DNA of 64,000 bases, taken from positions 124,001 through 188,000 of the forward strand of contig MNCI01006585.1 of the NCBI GenBank assembly GCA_015680685.1, given 5' to 3'. This stretch comes from Gnetum montanum. Taxonomy: Eukaryota; Streptophyta; Gnetopsida; Gnetales; Gnetaceae. Positions 10,963 through 22,655 of the stretch are shown here, one piece after another. Made by a program: the position numbers and the translations under genes. Under the pieces are notes generated by a model. That model saw nothing but the letters and a program-made list of their open reading frames with translations, made no database searches and had not been told where the DNA came from. How positions within the stretch are numbered: the stretch's first letter is position 1; the number at the start of each line of letters is the position of its first letter.

Positions 10963-11136
10963 ATTTCAGGTCGTAATGCTAGTTTAAGGCCATTTCGGGT
11001 CGTCGCTAGTTTTAGGCCATTTCGAGCCATCGCTAGTTTTAGGCCATTTCGGGCCATTGGTAGTTTTAAGCCATTTCGGGCTTTTGGATGATGGTAAGGA
11101 AAACTTTTTCTAGTTTTAGGCCTTAGTGGGCCATTG
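10963..11136. repeat. Hairpin tandem repeat cluster 3 (27-bp period)
   Basis: Four units with stems starting at 10,988, 11,015, 11,042 and 11,069 are exactly 27 bp apart, and a fifth lies at 11,119. Each has TAGTTTTA, an arm such as GGCC, the loop ATTTCG and a second arm. In the fourth unit both arms changed together (AGCC/GGCT), and in the first the change is a wobble (GGCC/GGTC). On the minus strand it reads as a 9-residue repeat around ARNGLKL, but I think this is incidental. Confidence 0.88.
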
Positions 11137-11299
11137 TGTAATGTAAACAGTGGATGTGATGTGAACAGTTTAAAGAATGAGTTAGACACTTAGCGTAGAC
11201 GAGTGAATGTAAAGTAAATAAGGAATAGATGTATAAAGAGCATTAATTGGGTAAGGAGAAGTGGAGTTGTTACGCTACACGAGTAACAATCATCTGCAC

Positions 11300-11938
11300 A
11301 ATTACTTTCTAGCCCATCATGGGCTTGGTGATTTGTAGGGCCGAGGGGCTTCATTGCGGTATTCTTCTATGTCATTATCTACCACTTGAAAAGGTAACTC
11401 GGCCCACGTTGTTTCATTTTCTGAGTTGGTGTTTTGGACTGGCTCATTTGCCAAAGAAGTCGCTTCAGTGGAAATGGGCGCTCATTCTCAGAAGTTATCA
11501 CTTCTAAACCTTGCTCCATGTCAACATTATTTATCACCTAGGTAGCCACTTCGTCACCGTAAATATCCACTCCCTGCCCGCATAAGGTAGATGGATTTCT
11601 TAATGTATGGATGAAGAGACAGCCCTAATTTGGGCTAACCATGACCTCCCTAAGATCAGGTTAAACCTAGGCATCTCTTCTACCATGATGAATGTTGCAT
11701 TTGTGGGGAACTGGTCCCCTACCACAAAGTTAATGTGGACAGTGCCTTTCACCACTACCCGTGCTCCACTAAATGACTTTAGAAATGACGTTGTCATGGG
11801 TTTGATTTGGTCCACCAACCCTATTTTATCCCCTATGGGGAATGGGATGATGTTTGTAGTAGCCCCGTCATCAACGTGTACTCTTCGGATCTTGTGTTGA
11901 CTAACCTGAATTGTGATGAATAGGGGTGTTATCGTCAC
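11300..11938 (-). pseudogene. Retroviral-type aspartic protease, Tat-type element
   Basis: The piece 11,600-11,938 has VHVDDGATTNII, where the DTG/DSG active site appears as DDG. It ends with FNLILGRSWL, the usual second hallmark. It would cut the gag-pol polyprotein. It lies downstream of gag on the minus strand, as expected for gag-pro-pol order. The rest toward 11,300 is stop-ridden linker. Confidence 0.78.
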
Positions 11939-12844
11939 CTGACCCTTTTCAGGGTCATCCTTAATGGACTCATCATGGAATGTTAACTAACATGGCCATG
12001 GTTCTTCGGGCGTAGAAGGAAGCATGATCGCATGGATTGCTTCCTCCTCTTTTGGCATGTTTTTGTCAACGGGTATGGACATTAACATGCGAACCAAGGC
12101 CTTGTGGTGTGCAGTGGAGGTCATTACCAGATCATACAGGCCCAAGGTTGTGTTCTTCTATTTCAAAGCCTGTTTGACTTGAGTAAGGGCATCTAGAAGG
12201 TTTTGTCCACTTTCTGGTTGCTTACTGCCCTTCTCCTCCTCCATCCATCCTAGAAAACGAATTTCTCAAAAAGGGGCGATTTCAAGTTTGGGGCTAGGCC
12301 TTTTTGGGCAAGGTGGAAATGATCGTGCGCACATAGTGGCATTAAATTTTGGTGATGAGGGAAGCGTAGACACGAAGGATGAAGGGGTAGGCTTGGAAGG
12401 ACCTAGGGCAGTACGTTCCTTGACATTTTCGTTCATCAAACGCTCCTCATGTTTCCTTCAATGAGAAGGTTGTGATATAGTCTTATCTTGGCTTTGTAGA
12501 ATGGGGGCAATTGGGTGTTTTGGCCCCCTAATGAAGAATGACGTTTGTGGTGTTAGTGTGGGTGATGGTGCAGTTTTGAATATGAAGGGTGTAGGGGTAG
12601 ATGTCCGAGGAAGAACTTTGAGAACAAATGGTCATTACAACATCTTATTTTCAGTTGTTGGTGTTGCTACGCCACGTTGAGGTGCATGAACCACAAATAG
12701 TCACTGCAGTGATTCTAGATTACTGTCTATGCCAATCATGTTGATAATGTACCCCGCATCGTTAGCATTGAGGGGGTCCTTATAAACATGCATAGATTGA
12801 TTTTTAGGGTAGACAGGGTTTCATTCATCTAGAACCAACTTCCC
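11939..12844 (-). pseudogene. Gag-protease linker region, decayed
   Basis: This lies between the protease and the gag zinc-knuckle end on the same strand. No long frame survives. The position suggests the C-terminal part of gag plus the N-terminal part of protease, but I recognise no motif. Confidence 0.4.
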
Positions 12845-15154
12845 CTAATTAATCATCCATTGGATGTCATATTTTAAGGCTAGATAGTAATCCATGTCAT
12901 GACCACAGAGTTGATGGTAGTCACAAAACCGCTCCAGCCTGAAGTTCTTAGGAACTGGCGGCTCATTGGTCATAGCCAAGGAGGGATTCCTAAGGAGCTT
13001 ATAGTACCATTGATGCCACTTAGTTGCCTCCTTGGACATCTGCCTATGTTGGATGTACCCAGCCCCAAACAATTGCTTCAGAAGTTCTAAAGGCTTGACC
13101 GGCAATGGTGTGTATTTAGAGCGATCTTTACGCTCAAAGTTGGATTTAGCCAAGGTGGATGCTTCTGGTGTCGATGTGGAGGGTTGTGCAACATTACTTG
13201 GGCTAGGTGCGGGGTTAGTTGCCGTTGTGACTACTTTCTTATTATTATTGCTATTGGGCTTTGTCTCATTTGCCACAGCGGCCACCGTGTCCATTACAAC
13301 TTTGCCCTTGTCTTTGTCTTTTTTGATATATGCATTCTTGTATGCGACATAGGCCAAATCCTTACAGGCTTTGGCTGCATCTTGAATGCTCTTTGTCTCG
13401 GCAAAAGCTTGACTATGAGAGCGCAGGGCTAGGTAATATAGTTTGGATTTGATAAAATCATTTACCGCCCCCTTGAAGATGGCCAACAAATGGGCCTCCA
13501 CGATAGGTTCACGGATCTCATTCAAGATGGCACTCCACCGCTATATAAACTTTTGTACCAACTCCAGTGAGTCTTGCTTAACTCCCATCAACTAATCTAG
13601 CATGACTTTAGGCTTCAAGTTATACTTGAAGCGAGTCACGAACTGGATTAGGAGCTCCTCCAGTGTTGAGATGGAGGTGCATAGGAGCACGTGGTACCAA
13701 TCTAAAGCTTTTCCTGCCAAAGACATAGCAAAGACACGAATAATGGTATGCAGCCACTACTGTAACAGTAAAGACTCATATCTAAATGTGACCAAATGCA
13801 CATTAGGGTCGTCCTCCCCATTATATTTTGTGAAGTGGGGGAGTGGCATCCCAAGGCGTAACTCAAGCATAGGAACAACCGGACTGATGGGGTCGTCATG
13901 GTAGAAATCCATGACTTGCACCGTGTCAAAACCGGTGGCTTTGAGATGCTTGATCTCTTCAATGAGGGTCTGGATAAGTTGGAATGCCTAATCTAGACCT
14001 GAAGATGATGCAGATGATTGTGAGGTTGCATGAGTAACCATCGTTGGTGGCATAGTAGGGGTAGCAACCTAGCTCATAGGGGGTGCCATTAGGGCTGTCC
14101 TTGCAAAGGGTGTTACTTGTGAGGTCCACCACCTAATGGGCGATACTATCAGAGCAATGGCCACTGGTGGTGTAGTAGGGTTAGTCATTTGCATGCCTAA
14201 TGGGACGGTAATGTAGTATTTGGTGGGGCTATGAGACAGAAAGTGAAGTGGCTGGGATCCACCACGTGGTTGGGGCAGAGCCTGCCGCTGATGGTGGGAT
14301 AGGTGTAGATGATGGAATAGGAGTGTAGACCCCATGCAACTATGAGGCAGATGCAGTATGCACGTAAGGCAATGTAGCCTTGACCGGTGCTTGATACAAA
14401 GATGGGAAAAATGAGGAGGTAGAGTGCCTAGGTATGAAACTAAGGGAGGTGCATGTTGATACGCTGAGGGTGCAGGATGGCTACCCATGGCTGATGAAAG
14501 CGTAGATTGAGGCAGATTCCTGGCGATAGAAAAGGAAGCTATCACAAAAAGAATGTTTGACCTAAAGGTCATAGTGAGAGGGATGGTCATAGGGTAAATC
14601 TGGCCATCCCCCTTGGATTGGGAGTCCAGATCTTCCTGTCCATCTTGGAACGCTTCATCATAATGAGATGTCGTGTCCCGCTCCCTAGGCTTACTGACTT
14701 GTAGCAGCTGATCAAGGATCCACTGATACATCTCTGTCAGGGGGATGGCAACTTTAGGGGTAGGGACAAATTCCCTCCTATTCTGATGAAGGAACTCAAA
14801 ATTGCATTTGTGCTCAAGTTCTTAGCAATCCAAGGGTATATTTACCTGGATCTTTGCATAGATAAAGTCGAAGTTCTCTGCTTCTTATGCCAAGAAATCG
14901 GGTGACAAATGTCGAATCCTAAGGGATTGGCAAGGAACCAGCACCGAGCTGGGTGGCTGCTCAGCACCTATGGTGCTTTGGGCTGACAAAGGAGTCTCAA
15001 GGCTCGAGGTGGAAACAACAGTTGTTGTCGAAATCATCTTGCATGGTAAAAGGGGAGATCGCAAACTAGAAACACAGAAATCAATGGGAGATGGGAGGCT
15101 TTTCGTCCTGTTGGGTTCCAAAGGAACCATCATCATGACCAATCTACACCACAC
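12845..15154 (-). pseudogene. Gag polyprotein, Tat-type gypsy element
   Basis: The N-terminal frame starts near 15,154 and continues in pieces through 14,731-14,069. The capsid-like core at about 13,540-13,960 reads TKYNGEDDPNVHLV and GKALDWYHVLL. The C-terminal piece (12,845-13,525) ends with a zinc-knuckle-like CDYHQLCGHDMDYYLALK. That motif resembles the Tat knuckle but has tyrosine in place of its last cysteine. Gag would form the virus-like particle and bind RNA. Stops and frameshifts split it into at least four pieces. Confidence 0.75.
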
Positions 15155-15949
15155 GATGCATAAATACTAAAAAAGGGTGTCATGTTTACACTAGTGCGTG
15201 ACGGGGTATAGAGAGCATGCAGGACTACCCGTAGGACATGAAAAAGGCACCAAAGGCCCTCCTTCTAGCTCCAAAAACTATAGCAACCGAAAATGTTAGT
15301 GGCTGGAACACTAAGAGGTTACTGGGTGAATAGTTTAACCTTGGATCCATGCAAGGGCCATGCTGGAGAGAAACGAAAGCTGGGCACCTTGAACGGTCTG
15401 GTTAATTAGACAGGGACTTAATCAGTGTATCTTAACCTTATGTAAACGTTTGTTCTGGAAGCGAGACATGTGAGATAAATCGATGATCGATAAATGCAAG
15501 ATGGCAAAAATAGTGCAAAATAACAATTATAATAAGGAAATAGCAAGACAAACTTAGGTGAGAAAGTGCATTGCCCCAAGGTCGCAGATTTGATTCTTTG
15601 CCCTATTTGAAAGGTATACAACAGGTTACACAACGCTGGAAAGACACTGCTTACACTAAGCGGTATAGTTGCAGTTCTTCTACTTGTTGATCTATTTGCT
15701 AGAATGTCAAAATGCTTAACTCATAAAGGGATGTTTGGAGCCAACCAGAGAACTCGAAGGTAACTAGAATGCTCAAGAAAATGCCAACTATGCCTTCTGA
15801 AAGAAAATTTAAAAGCCAGCTACACCAAAAATCCAACTCTATTTGCCAAGAAGCCAATCAAGAAGCCAACTAGCAAACACGAAAAGCCAACAAGCCAGCT
15901 GCTCTTGCCAACATAAGAAAACCAACCCTTCGAGCATTGTTTGCTAGGG

Positions 15950-15957
15950 TATTTATA
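15950..15957 (-). promoter_or_regulatory. TATA box, minus strand
   Basis: On the minus strand it reads CCTATAAATACC. It lies upstream of the gag frame of the Tat-type element. Confidence 0.5.
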
Positions 15958-16354
15958 GGGCCAGGAGCAAGAGAGAAATTTGGTCTAGATGCCATGTGTC
16001 CTAGACCCCACAAGATGCTAACATGCTCGTACCATGTAGATGTGTGAAGCTGGATGCGAACTTTGTTACGCTGTGACCATACCGCTGGAACTGCATGTAT
16101 CAAGATCCAATGTGCTAACCATGTGAGCAAAATGGAACCTATGGTCTAGGACTATGTCTTCCCTACTCTTGCAAGCAAGGTCAAGCATAGGAACAATGTT
16201 TTGGGAGTTGACCAGGGATATGCGAAGTGGAGTGGAATTGCTAATTTTCCTAAGGAGATGCCAAAGTGAGAAAAATTGCTATCCACGAGTTCTAGAGCTA
16301 TTTGAAGACATCTTGCTACTTTTGTACCAGTGTTGCACTATTCACGCTATTGAA

Positions 16355-16905
16355 CACATTGGCGTAGCATGAGTGGCTGCTTGCTACACTATGCTACACT
16401 ATGTAGCATAGCATAGCGTAGCCACTGGTCTCAACTAAAATTTGCACAGGGGCTGAAGAGCATTTGTTTGCAACTTTCGTTCTTCACACCGAAGAGCTTT
16501 TGAAATTGTTGAACTCATGCTTGAAACACTTTTCCTACTTTTGCATTATTGCTATGTTGTGTGACACTATGTAGCATAGCACAGCATAGTAGCTAGTGTA
16601 TCTTGCTTTTTTGTTCAATCCACTATTTTCTAGCAAGAAATTTTTCTCAAGGCCTGAGGGCTAAGTGGGGCAAGGAGTTTTAGAGGCTGAAATCTTTTCA
16701 AAGTGTCATTTTCTTGTTGGAATCACTCAGCAAGATGGGCCTTTCTACTCCTCTGTTATGTTGTGCTATGCTACATAGCATAGCACCATGCATTGACTAA
16801 ATCCTAACTTTTCTTTGTAATAACTTTGTCACTTCACACTTTGATGCTTGAGTAGCTATCTTTCAAAGCTTGCTATGTTGCATAGCATAGCGTAGCATAG
16901 CAAAC
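16355..16905. repeat. Dispersed palindromic TAGCATAGC repeats
   Basis: At least four clusters (near 16,362-16,422, 16,565-16,592, 16,750-16,786 and 16,870-16,902) contain runs of TAGCATAGC next to its complement GCTATGCTA. An example is GCTATG-CTA-CATAGC, which can fold into a short hairpin. They are spaced by ordinary unique sequence of about 130-160 bp. Confidence 0.8.
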
Positions 16906-17194
16906 TTCTTCACTAGAAAACTTGTCGAACTCTTTTGCTCATCCCAAACACTTTCGGCAACTCCTAGCATAGTTTCTAAATAGACTGTCAACCGAGTCAA
17001 TTGTCTAGTTGGGCCAGCTGGAGAGTCTAGTGGGCCTATCAGCTCTAGAAATAGAAAACTTGCTGGACTGGACAGTCCATCCTCAGTGTCTACATTTTCC
17101 TGCTGAACTGTCATGACCCTGCACTTGTGGAAGTCCTTGCCTAAATTTTGAGACTTTGCTGAAGCATGAGAGTCCTAAAATTTTATGGTGTTTT

Positions 17195-17568
17195 AGGCCC
17201 TATCCTTGAATGAAGTGCACAAAGCATTCAACAAGTAATGCCATGACATGAAAATAAGGAAGGTAAAATTTCAACTAAGAGATAAGGTCCTTTACTAGAA
17301 CCTCATACATGTGCCACAATGAACTAAATTTCAAACATTGTGGGAAGGACCTTATATCATCTATGAAACCTTTTCTTCCAAGGCCATGTTCATCTACAAA
17401 CCTAAAAGCAAAAATAAGAAACTACTGGTCAACATGCAACAAGTAAAATCTTTTAGGGAACCCAAGAGAGCTAGTGACTACAACACCTTCTCAAATGAAG
17501 AAGCATGCTCAATATTTTGGATCTCCTCCTTCCAATTCAGTCATGGGGGAGATGGCCATTCATTTTGA
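17195..17568 (+). pseudogene. C-terminal end of pol, element B
   Basis: Reads through TLWEGPYIIYETF and KKLLVNMQQVK, matching the post-integrase tail in E1 and E2. It stops at TGA 17,566-17,568, straight after the internal polypurine tract. A TAG at 17,296-17,298 replaces a tryptophan codon that is also lost in E1 (TAG) and E2 (TGA). Confidence 0.8.
17543..17555 (+). other. Internal polypurine tract, element B
   Basis: ATGGGGGAGATGG in the last codons of pol. The same tract is at 47,518-47,530 in E1 and 28,894-28,905 (minus strand, one G shorter) in E2. It resembles the terminal tract ATGGGGGTA that precedes the LTR. Confidence 0.65.
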
Positions 17569-19559
17569 TCATACAAAGTGGCTCCTCAATTTTTACACTT
17601 TTTTGTTTTTACATCATGTTGTTTTACACCATGTTTGTTTTACAACATTGTTAGTACATTTTTCTCTTTCTTACATATTTTACAATTTCTTCTATATTTT
17701 ACTTTATTTGGTTTGAATTTTTCTTATGTTTATTTTTTCTTGTTTTTCCTTTATTGCTAATAGGACACAGTGCAACTGCAGCTGCTATTGATGGTGGTTT
17801 GTACTTCATGTTTTTGATTGCTAATGTTTGGATTCTATCTTTGAAATTTGGTTTTGATAACTAAGAAATGGTTTTTTTCATGAAATAGGTAGTCAGTCCA
17901 CATCATCCACTCATCCACAAAAATTTGTGGTGTTCCTTGTTTTGGAAATATGAGGTTCCTTCCTTAATAAACCTTTAATGAACTTGTGACCTTGGTGGTT
18001 TCCAAACTTAGGAAAGATTAAATGGACTAATAAGGATATGACTTCAAGGGGATTTGATGCTCTCTATACTTGACTACCCTCCTAAGTACATGAGTGTTTT
18101 CATGGGTCCCTTACCATTTTGCAATTGACCAATAACAGGAAGTTAAAGTTTTTACATAGTTTGGTTTTCATCCAAAAATCATAAAAATATAAAATCCAGA
18201 AAAAAATGATGAGAATTCAAAGCACATCCCTTAGACTCAATAATAGGCTACATGCACTGGTTATGGGACTAATAAGACATCTTATCCATGCCTAAAGGTC
18301 CCCTATAACTAAGTTCCTTTCTCACTTCCTACTTCTCTTTTTCTTCTCCTTTAGGAATGGTGATTAATCTATGGAAGCATTCTGGTGTCTTGAGGGGGGT
18401 TCATCTTAGAGTATTGATACAAAATCACTGGAAGTGGTTGGTTTTGATATAGACTAAGGATGGACTTTATCAAGTTATTTAATCAAAAAATCCATAAGGG
18501 ACTTCATGTGACCACAATATGGATACCATTCCACTCTCCTCATCATCCACTAATGCTATCCATACCTCATCCCACTACCAGTTTTTTTATGTTTTGTTTA
18601 ATGTCTTATTTTGACATGTTAAAATTCTTAGGTAGATTCTTATAAGATTTAGTTTTTAACTTTCCATAATAATTAATTACCCATGGGGCCCATGGACTCC
18701 TTGGTTTTGAGGATTTACAAGGTCAAAAAGGGCATGATATTGCTTTGGGGAGGATTCACTTGCATTTATTTTGGTTGGGCTAGTTAAGTTTCTTATCCTT
18801 AGACATTTGTGCATTCAAATCCTTCCACATTCCCCATCAATTGCATCCAACTATGCGCTCCTTAATGGCACTTCTCCTTTAAATTCATTCTCCAACTCAA
18901 AACTCCTTTTTCTGAATAATCTAACCCTCTTCCACTGTTTCATCATGTTTGCGGTATTTCTAGATCTTCAACAATGTTCATTGCATGCTTAAACTCCTTC
19001 GTTTCATCCTTATACTTAATGTGAAAAATTTTTGTTGCAGGCCCCATTGATGAAATCTCATCTACAAAGCCACTACATCAATGCAATCCTGTTGACACAA
19101 CATAAAAATCCTATTACTAGGCAACCACACTTAGCAATTTTTTTTCACATTTTCTCACAAATGAGGAGGGGAGTTTTTGCATTTTTTTCAAGCCCAAAAC
19201 CTTCCAAAGCCCATAAATTTCACACCATTTGTCTGATTAGCCTTATTCTTCAATCTTGTAGTTGTTAGAGGTAAGCTCTTCATCATGAAGGCCACAAAGC
19301 TTAGGTTTTTAATGAAAAATTTTTAAAATTTTTTCTAATTCCCACAAAGGTTTGATTAATATGCTAACATTAAAATCATCAACTTATGAAAGTTAAACCC
19401 TTCCAACAACTTTGATGACCTTCTAACTCAAATAATGTTATAATAATCAATCTGCCATGATCATAACTTAGCCGAAGTGTAACTTCCCAACAAGATAAGG
19501 TACCTAAAGGTTATAAGCTATACATCACATGCTAATGCTTAGTATTGTTGTGAGCATAG
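17569..19559 (+). other. Conserved noncoding spacer between pol and ORF3
   Basis: T-rich at the start (17,590-17,760), with no credible frame. Blocks such as GAATTCAAAGCACA (18,212) and a ten-base GGGGCCCATG-like word near 18,685 recur in the E1 spacer at matching distances. Conservation without coding suggests an RNA or packaging role; that is inference. Confidence 0.6.
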
Positions 19560-22406
19560 ATGGCACCAAAAGGAAAGCACCCATAGGAGGGAGGACCATC
19601 TCAACCAAGGGACAAATGGCCAAGAACAACCCCAAGAGTAGGCAACAAAAATCCATGCAACAAGACCTCTTCTGGAAAAGCCCAAGGTGGAACCTATTAA
19701 ATAGATTTTCAAGGTGACCACAATAGAACAGTCCCATTGAGATGAGGCACCAAAGCCAATACTGAACCTTGAGGTCACCTTGATGAAGGCCTCCCTTAAG
19801 GAAATTGCATCCAAAGAGGTTCAGAAATCCATGCTTTAGGAGCTAAACTTTGGATCCTTCTTGAAGTTTACTCCTCTAGAAGTCAAAGCTCAACTACAAA
19901 ACTCTTCCATGTGAACATCATCACTTCCAATGGGGAGTGGTACATGGGAGAGGCATACCTTTTCTAGAACAAGAGGCAAGCCAATTCCATGATCAAAATT
20001 AAGGACATATTTATATCCTACTCAATGAAAGAAATCTTTGAGACCCTTGGGTTGCCTGAAACTTTGGAAACTCTTGCAAAAATTCTGACATAGGCAAATC
20101 TAAATGTCAAGAAATAATGGACACAATGGTGCTATGGAGTTGACCATAAGGAGTTTGGTGTGCTCACCATGGCAAAATGAACATATTTCAAAATTATGGT
20201 CTTTCATCTCAATCCAATGGTGAGGCCTAGCAAAGTCATAACCTTCTCCACCCATGCATGAACTACTCTAAGTGGAAGATTCCATATCAACCTTTCATAA
20301 TTAATCTATATAGAAATAGAAAAGTGCTTCAAGAAGAATGGAAATGGAAGAAAGACACTCCTCTTTCCATGCCTCATCAGAAAATTGTGCAAAAGGGGAG
20401 ACATAGCCTACTACACTAATATCGCAGTCCATCATGCTTCAACCACTTCTTGGATGAAGATGATGAAGAAAAAAGTTCTTGCAAATGTGGTCCAAGAAGA
20501 GAAGTATCAACCACCACCTCCACAACCCACTCATGAAAAAAAATTGGAGACCCATGCTACCATTGAGCACATGCATGAACTTTGTGAGTAACTCTTACAA
20601 TAGTAGCAACAGTAGGCAAAAATGAGTCATGGCGATCCATCTGTGTATCAACTAGCCATTAGCCACCTTAGCAAAGTGGCCTAAATTATAAGCCAAATGA
20701 AGGATGGGATGCTAATATTTTCTTCCCAATGAATGCAGGTCCCTGCAAGGTCGAATACAAGCACTTGATAGGTAATAGTGTCCCTCTTGCAGTAGAAGTA
20801 GCTCTCATAAATCTCTAGGAATGCTACCACCTTTTCGGTGTGTTTGAAGGAGGGGGAGGGGGCAACTATCCTAGTGATGCAACACCAAAGACAAGAGATG
20901 GAAGCCAAAGTGGTTACTAATAGAGTGGCTAAAGCACTCAATGCACTTGTGGCATCTGTACCAAATGTTTCTACACTTAGAGATGTGTAGGCATCCACAA
21001 GAATTATCAATGAAAGATTAAGTGCAGCCCAACATGAGGAATTGCTAAACTAACTGGTGGAAATTGGACAACTAATTCCATATGTTTTTGACCTTCATAA
21101 TACCATCACTAATACCTAGTCAAAGCTACTCGAGGTAAAGGGAAAATGCATCATCATGAAGGGGTAACTTGAAACATCTAGAGTAGAAAACCAATGCTTA
21201 GCTATAGAAGTTACCAAACTAAAAGCCTACCTCATTGATCCTACCCTACTCAGCCAAGCAATTACATAGGATGAATCTTTTCAATAGCTGCAGGACAAAC
21301 TCAAAGAGGCTAAGTTTGCCAAGGAGTCAATAGTCTTTGACTAGTCCTTGGCCAATGCCACAATGCATAACATTCAAAAGGACTTAGTCCAGACTCGCCA
21401 AGAAAATGATGCCTTGACCACAGAAAACCATTTCCTATGGAATGTTAATGCACAAACATAAAAAATATCTAAATTAATCCATCAATAGCAAGAGCATCTT
21501 TCCAGAGTGAATACTAAACTCAGGAGGTTGGTAGTAAAAAACAAAAATCTCTCAATGGAGGAGGTCTCTGCCTTATTCCAAAAGTTTGCAATAGAAATTG
21601 CTACCTAGAAGAATGAGGCCCTCAAATTTGAGAGGGTCCAAAACCATTATAGAGACCAAGTGGGAATGTAGAAAGAAATTAATGAGAAGCACATTCAACT
21701 AGCAAAGGCAAAAGTCAATGAGGCTCTCTAATAGGTCCAACAAAAAGACAATGTCTGGGAGCCTATCTTTGATGAGCTAAATGAGTACAACAAAGTAGAA
21801 ATTTTCTTGAAGGAGCTAAAAATTGGGTAAATGACCAAATACATGGAGCTTTCCAACCTCTGATATGAAAACATGGAAATGCTAACTTCTAAAAGGCCAT
21901 GGTCTAAGCTAGAGAAGTAGGTGGACAACTCATGCTTCTTATATGAGGTAGAGTTCAAACATTACAAAGAGACTAAGTAGTAGCTTGAGGTTGTAAATGC
22001 TAATCTTAATGTTCATAGGGAGTAATTCATAGATTAGAGATCAACTACTAAGAACCTAGCCAAGAGGATGAATGACTACTAAGAGCTACAAAATGCACTA
22101 AAGGCACTCGACATTGAATGTAAATAGTTTGTTGCCTAGTTTGTCAACATGAAGAAGTTGTTTCCTACAATGCCTTGTCCATGGGATATTCCCATTCTAG
22201 TCCACATTTATAAAGTAGCATGGGCCATGAATGATCCCTAGATTAAGGAGAAAAAGATGAATGCATTGTTGGATTCCTTTCATCTTCCACCGAAAGTTGT
22301 AGCTGTAGCAAGACAACCACAATCACCATCTCAACAACCGTGTGCATCCAAAGTAAGAGAAGGTCTTTGAGAACCTCGAGAGCCTCCATTTCCTAGGACC
22401 ATTTGA
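19560..22406 (+). pseudogene. ORF3 of element B (env-position, coiled-coil protein)
   Basis: Starts at ATG 19,560 (MAPKGKHP) and ends at TGA 22,404-22,406 after EPPFPRTI. Start and end both match E1. The N-terminal third has a globular part with MIKIKDIFISYS and LGLPETLE. The piece 20,385-20,591 includes a proline-rich QPPPPQPTHEKK segment. The last 1.3 kb is heptad-like, charged and alpha-helical, suggesting a long coiled coil. I see no signal peptide or membrane span, so it is not an obvious envelope protein. The globular part may belong to the 'putative plant transposon protein' type (inference). Between 21,040 and 22,145 I count about 14 TAG, 7 TAA and 1 TGA in frame. Confidence 0.7.
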
Positions 22407-22644
22407 TTTTCTTCATCATCTTCAAGCCATCTAAGTAGTTGTATTGTCATTTTTTGTCATGGTGTTTAATTTTGTTGTCTAGAACACAAATTTTTGTAAT
22501 GTTTGTAAATTTATATGCTTGGGTATTCAGTTTTTGTCATGTTTGTTTTGTATTTCTATAGTTAGTTAATAATCCCATACCTTTCCAAAATTTTGTAAAG
22601 AACTTGTTTCTCCTTTGTTCACTCAAGGATGAGTTTTCATTCAA

Positions 22645-22655
22645 TCATGGGGGTA
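22645..22655 (+). other. Terminal polypurine tract, element B
   Basis: TCATGGGGGTA directly precedes the LTR start TGATGAATCG. It would prime second-strand DNA synthesis. Confidence 0.8.

Larger units (their letters stand above)
15155..17194 (-). mobile_element. Possible 5' LTR and leader of the Tat-type element
   Basis: No gene is evident. A minus-strand TATA box lies at 15,950-15,957, about 0.8 kb upstream of the gag start, fitting an LTR promoter. Palindromic TAGCATAGC repeats fill the upstream part. I could not find a primer binding site, clean LTR ends or a second copy, so the call rests on position and the TATA box. The right edge near 17,194 is where element B sequence starts. Confidence 0.4.

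Noticed and set aside
10956-11189. Minus-strand protein with 9-residue ARNGLKL repeats
   Set aside because: The repeat is a by-product of the 27-bp hairpin array, 27 being divisible by three. The other arrays do not keep a frame.
13032-13432. Plus-strand hydrophobic frames opposite gag
   Set aside because: They are mirror frames of the minus-strand gag, which has family motifs.
15155-17194. Matching LTR pair between this region and 1,300-1,936
   Set aside because: A short shared stretch (TTTAACCTT, then GCAAGGGC) was seen, but the rest does not align, so I do not claim a pair.
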